Program-made: the position numbers and the translations under genes
From: Cognatundibacterium oligocarboniphilum
GTDB taxonomy: Bacteria > Pseudomonadota > Gammaproteobacteria > Burkholderiales > Burkholderiaceae_D
Direction: 5' to 3'
Assembly: GCF_013377855.1 (NCBI RefSeq)
Contig: NZ_JABXYJ010000002.1
Span: 310,001-374,000, forward strand
Length of the DNA stretch: 64,000 bases
Shown: piece by piece, positions 62,134 to 64,000 of the stretch
Layout: each line of letters begins with the position of its first letter
Numbering within the stretch: the stretch's first letter is position 1
Notes under the pieces: model-generated
What the model was told of the DNA's origin: nothing
What the model saw: only the letters and a program-made list of their open reading frames with translations
Databases searched by the model: none

Positions 62134-64000
62134 TTATTCTACCTCGACGATTTCCTGTGAAGCTTCCGGTGGTGTGGCGTCACCTTCCGGAAATTCGAGT
62201 TTGATCTGGTCTTTCTCATCAATATCGACGATCACCCTGCCGCCAGAAACCAGTTTCCCGAACAAGAGTTCATCTGCCAATGCCTTGCGGATCATATCCT
62301 GAATCAGGCGGGCCATCGGACGTGCGCCCATCAGGGGATCAAAACCTTTTTTACCCAGGAAATGGCGTAGCTCATCCGAGAAAGTCGCCTCGACTTTTTT
62401 CTCGTGCAACTGTTCTTCTAGCTGCATGAGGAATTTATCCACAACCCGCAGAATAATTTCCTCATCGAGTGCGCGGAAGCTGATAATCGCGTCCAGACGA
62501 TTACGGAACTCCGGTGTAAACATTCGCTTGATATCGGCCATTTCATCGCCAGTCTCACGATTATCATTGAAGCCGATAGAACGCTTCTGCAGACTTTCCG
62601 CTCCGGCATTGGTAGTCATGATAATGATGACATTGCGAAAATCCGCTTTACGCCCATTGTTATCCGTCAGCGTACCGTGATCCATTACCTGCAGGAGGAT
62701 ATTGAATACATCCGGATGCGCTTTTTCAATTTCATCCAGCAATAACACAGCGTGCGGCTTTTTGGTAATCGCTTCAGTCAGCAATCCACCCTGATCAAAA
62801 CCAACATAGCCAGGTGGAGCACCGATCAGGCGGCTAACAGCATGACGCTCCATATACTCCGACATATCGAAACGGATCAGTTCAATACCCAGCGTGAAGG
62901 CCAGCTGTTTTGCGACCTCAGTCTTACCAACACCGGTCGGTCCCGAGAACAGAAAAGCACCGATTGGTTTATCCGTTTTCCCAAGACCCGCACGCGCCAT
63001 TTTGATGCTGGAAGCCAGCGCTTCAATCGCGGGGTCCTGACCAAAGACCACATTTTTCAGGTCGCGATCGATTGTCTGTAATTTAGTTCTGTCATCCTGA
63101 TTCACCGTTTGCGGCGGAATCCGGGCTATTTTGGCGATAATGTCTTCAATATCAGCTTTGCCAATTGTTTTTTTCTGTTTGGATTTCGGCAAAATTCTCT
63201 GCGCAGCACCAGCCTCATCAATGACATCAATCGCTTTATCCGGCAAATGACGATCGTTAATAAAACGTGCAGATAATTCGGCGGCCGTTGTTAAGGCAGA
63301 AGCAGAATATCTGACATTGTGGTGCTCTTCGAATTTCGCCTTCAGGCCACGCAGAATCTGCACGGTCTGCTCAACTGTTGGTTCATTCACATCGATTTTT
63401 TGGAAACGGCGTGACAAAGCATGATCCTTCTCGAACACGCCACGATATTCAGTGTAAGTAGTGGCACCTATGCATTTGAGCTGACCGCTCGATAAAGCCG
63501 GTTTTAGCAAATTCGATGCATCCAGCGTACCGCCGGACGCTGATCCTGCACCAATGATAGTGTGAATTTCATCAATGAACAGAATACCGTTCAGCGTGTC
63601 TTTCAACTGTTTTAACACGCCCTTCAGACGCAGTTCAAAATCACCGCGATACTTGGTTCCAGCCAGTAATGCGCCCATATCCAGCGAATAGACGACAGCA
63701 TTCTGCAACACATCAGGAACATCGCTTTGGGTGATGCGCAATGCAAGGCCTTCTGCAATCGCGGTTTTACCGACACCAGCCTCACCAACTAGCAGAGGAT
63801 TATTTTTACGGCGGCGACATAAAATCTGAATCACCCGCTCCACCTCGGCATCACGTCCGATCAGCGGATCAATTTTCCCTTCAGCAGCCGCCTTGTTCAG
63901 GTTCTGGGTGAACTGATCCAGAGGATTTTCCTTGACCTGCGCATCGGTATGCCCTTCCTCGCTGCCCTCTGGAGATTTTTGCGGTTCGTTCAAACTATCT
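62134..64000 (-). CDS. clpA: ATP-dependent Clp protease ATP-binding subunit ClpA (cut by window edge)
   Basis: The frame is open to the right edge; 622 residues are visible and the N-terminal domain of about 145 residues lies outside. AAA module 1: [19 protein letters not shown], Walker [16 protein letters not shown], Walker [28 protein letters not shown]. Module 2: [56 protein letters not shown], the IGL-type ClpP-docking region near SIGFNDN, and [11 protein letters not shown]. It unfolds substrates for ClpP. The end (about 15 residues) is acidic. clpS is expected to the right. Confidence 0.97.
   Translation of the reverse strand, partial: DSLNEPQKSPEGSEEGHTDAQVKENPLDQFTQNLNKAAAEGKIDPLIGRDAEVERVIQILCRRRKNNPLLVGEAGVGKTAIAEGLALRITQSDVPDVLQNAVVYSLDMGALLAGTKYRGDFELRLKGVLKQLKDTLNGILFIDEIHTIIGAGSASGGTLDASNLLKPALSSGQLKCIGATTYTEYRGVFEKDHALSRRFQKIDVNEPTVEQTVQILRGLKAKFEEHHNVRYSASALTTAAELSARFINDRHLPDKAIDVIDEAGAAQRILPKSKQKKTIGKADIEDIIAKIARIPPQTVNQDDRTKLQTIDRDLKNVVFGQDPAIEALASSIKMARAGLGKTDKPIGAFLFSGPTGVGKTEVAKQLAFTLGIELIRFDMSEYMERHAVSRLIGAPPGYVGFDQGGLLTEAITKKPHAVLLLDEIEKAHPDVFNILLQVMDHGTLTDNNGRKADFRNVIIIMTTNAGAESLQKRSIGFNDNRETGDEMADIKRMFTPEFRNRLDAIISFRALDEEIILRVVDKFLMQLEEQLHEKKVEATFSDELRHFLGKKGFDPLMGARPMARLIQDMIRKALADELLFGKLVSGGRVIVDIDEKDQIKLEFPEGDATPPEASQEIVEVE

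Overview
The window looks like chromosomal DNA of a betaproteobacterium, most likely Burkholderiales and probably Oxalobacteraceae-like. The reasons are the rpsU-yqeY-dnaG-rpoD cluster with a very long Ala/Lys-rich sigma factor, the zapB-zapA-6S RNA-EVE order, an OhrR/Ohr pair, a phasin, type B L31 and mid-range GC. Family names come from reading the translations; no database search was possible.

Layout. 1-442: start of dnaE (minus, cut by the window edge). About 717-5053: a three-gene operon of a TonB-dependent receptor, a periplasmic ABC-type binding protein without ABC partners, and a CHASE8-HAMP-GGDEF diguanylate cyclase. It is laid out like the YfiB-YfiR-YfiN envelope c-di-GMP systems, but with a TonB receptor on the outer side. 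5316-7073: glnS. 7075-10260: an AT-rich accessory block with an Sll1717-like P-loop ATPase (possible defence gene), a REP-like palindrome, a relic of a REP-associated transposase and an M23 peptidase. 10314-16181: an OsmC-YcaO fusion, pepD, a cytochrome c, a small unknown protein with a paralogue at 20611, and a two-gene YeeE/YedE sulfur transporter. 16250-25697: Hsp20, a glycine-zipper protein, a beta-barrel protein, an MFS transporter, a MazG-like hydrolase, a phasin with a histone-like tail, a GNAT enzyme, an orphan ParB-like protein, a spermidine-synthase-like protein and an unknown protein.

25996-28924 is a Lia-like envelope-stress operon (LiaI-like, LiaF-like, LytS-type kinase, LytTR regulator). 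A 10-bp direct repeat with 21-bp period lies upstream and is a good candidate LytTR site. Next come pyrF, the ohrR/ohr peroxide switch with its palindromic operator, a membrane protein/XRE regulator pair preceded by three copies of an 18-bp operator-like repeat, an ornithine-cyclodeaminase-family enzyme, and rhlE, whose start codon lies 10 nt after a tRNA-Ile2(CAU) gene. 34647-40614 is the macromolecular synthesis cluster. 40961-49716 holds a flavoprotein, a second TonB receptor, ybiB, an EVE-domain gene, 6S RNA, zapA, a zapB-like gene, trxA and rho.

49923-56973 is an AcrAB-TolC-like RND efflux operon with a divergent TetR regulator and an AcrR-type operator. Its adaptor gene carries an in-frame TAA. 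56974-64000 holds a TRIC-like channel, rpmE2, an ArnT-like glycosyltransferase, a MATE transporter, tRNA-Leu(CAA) with an integrase relic directly downstream, a small unknown gene and clpA (cut by the window edge). No CRISPR array, complete insertion sequence or rRNA was seen.
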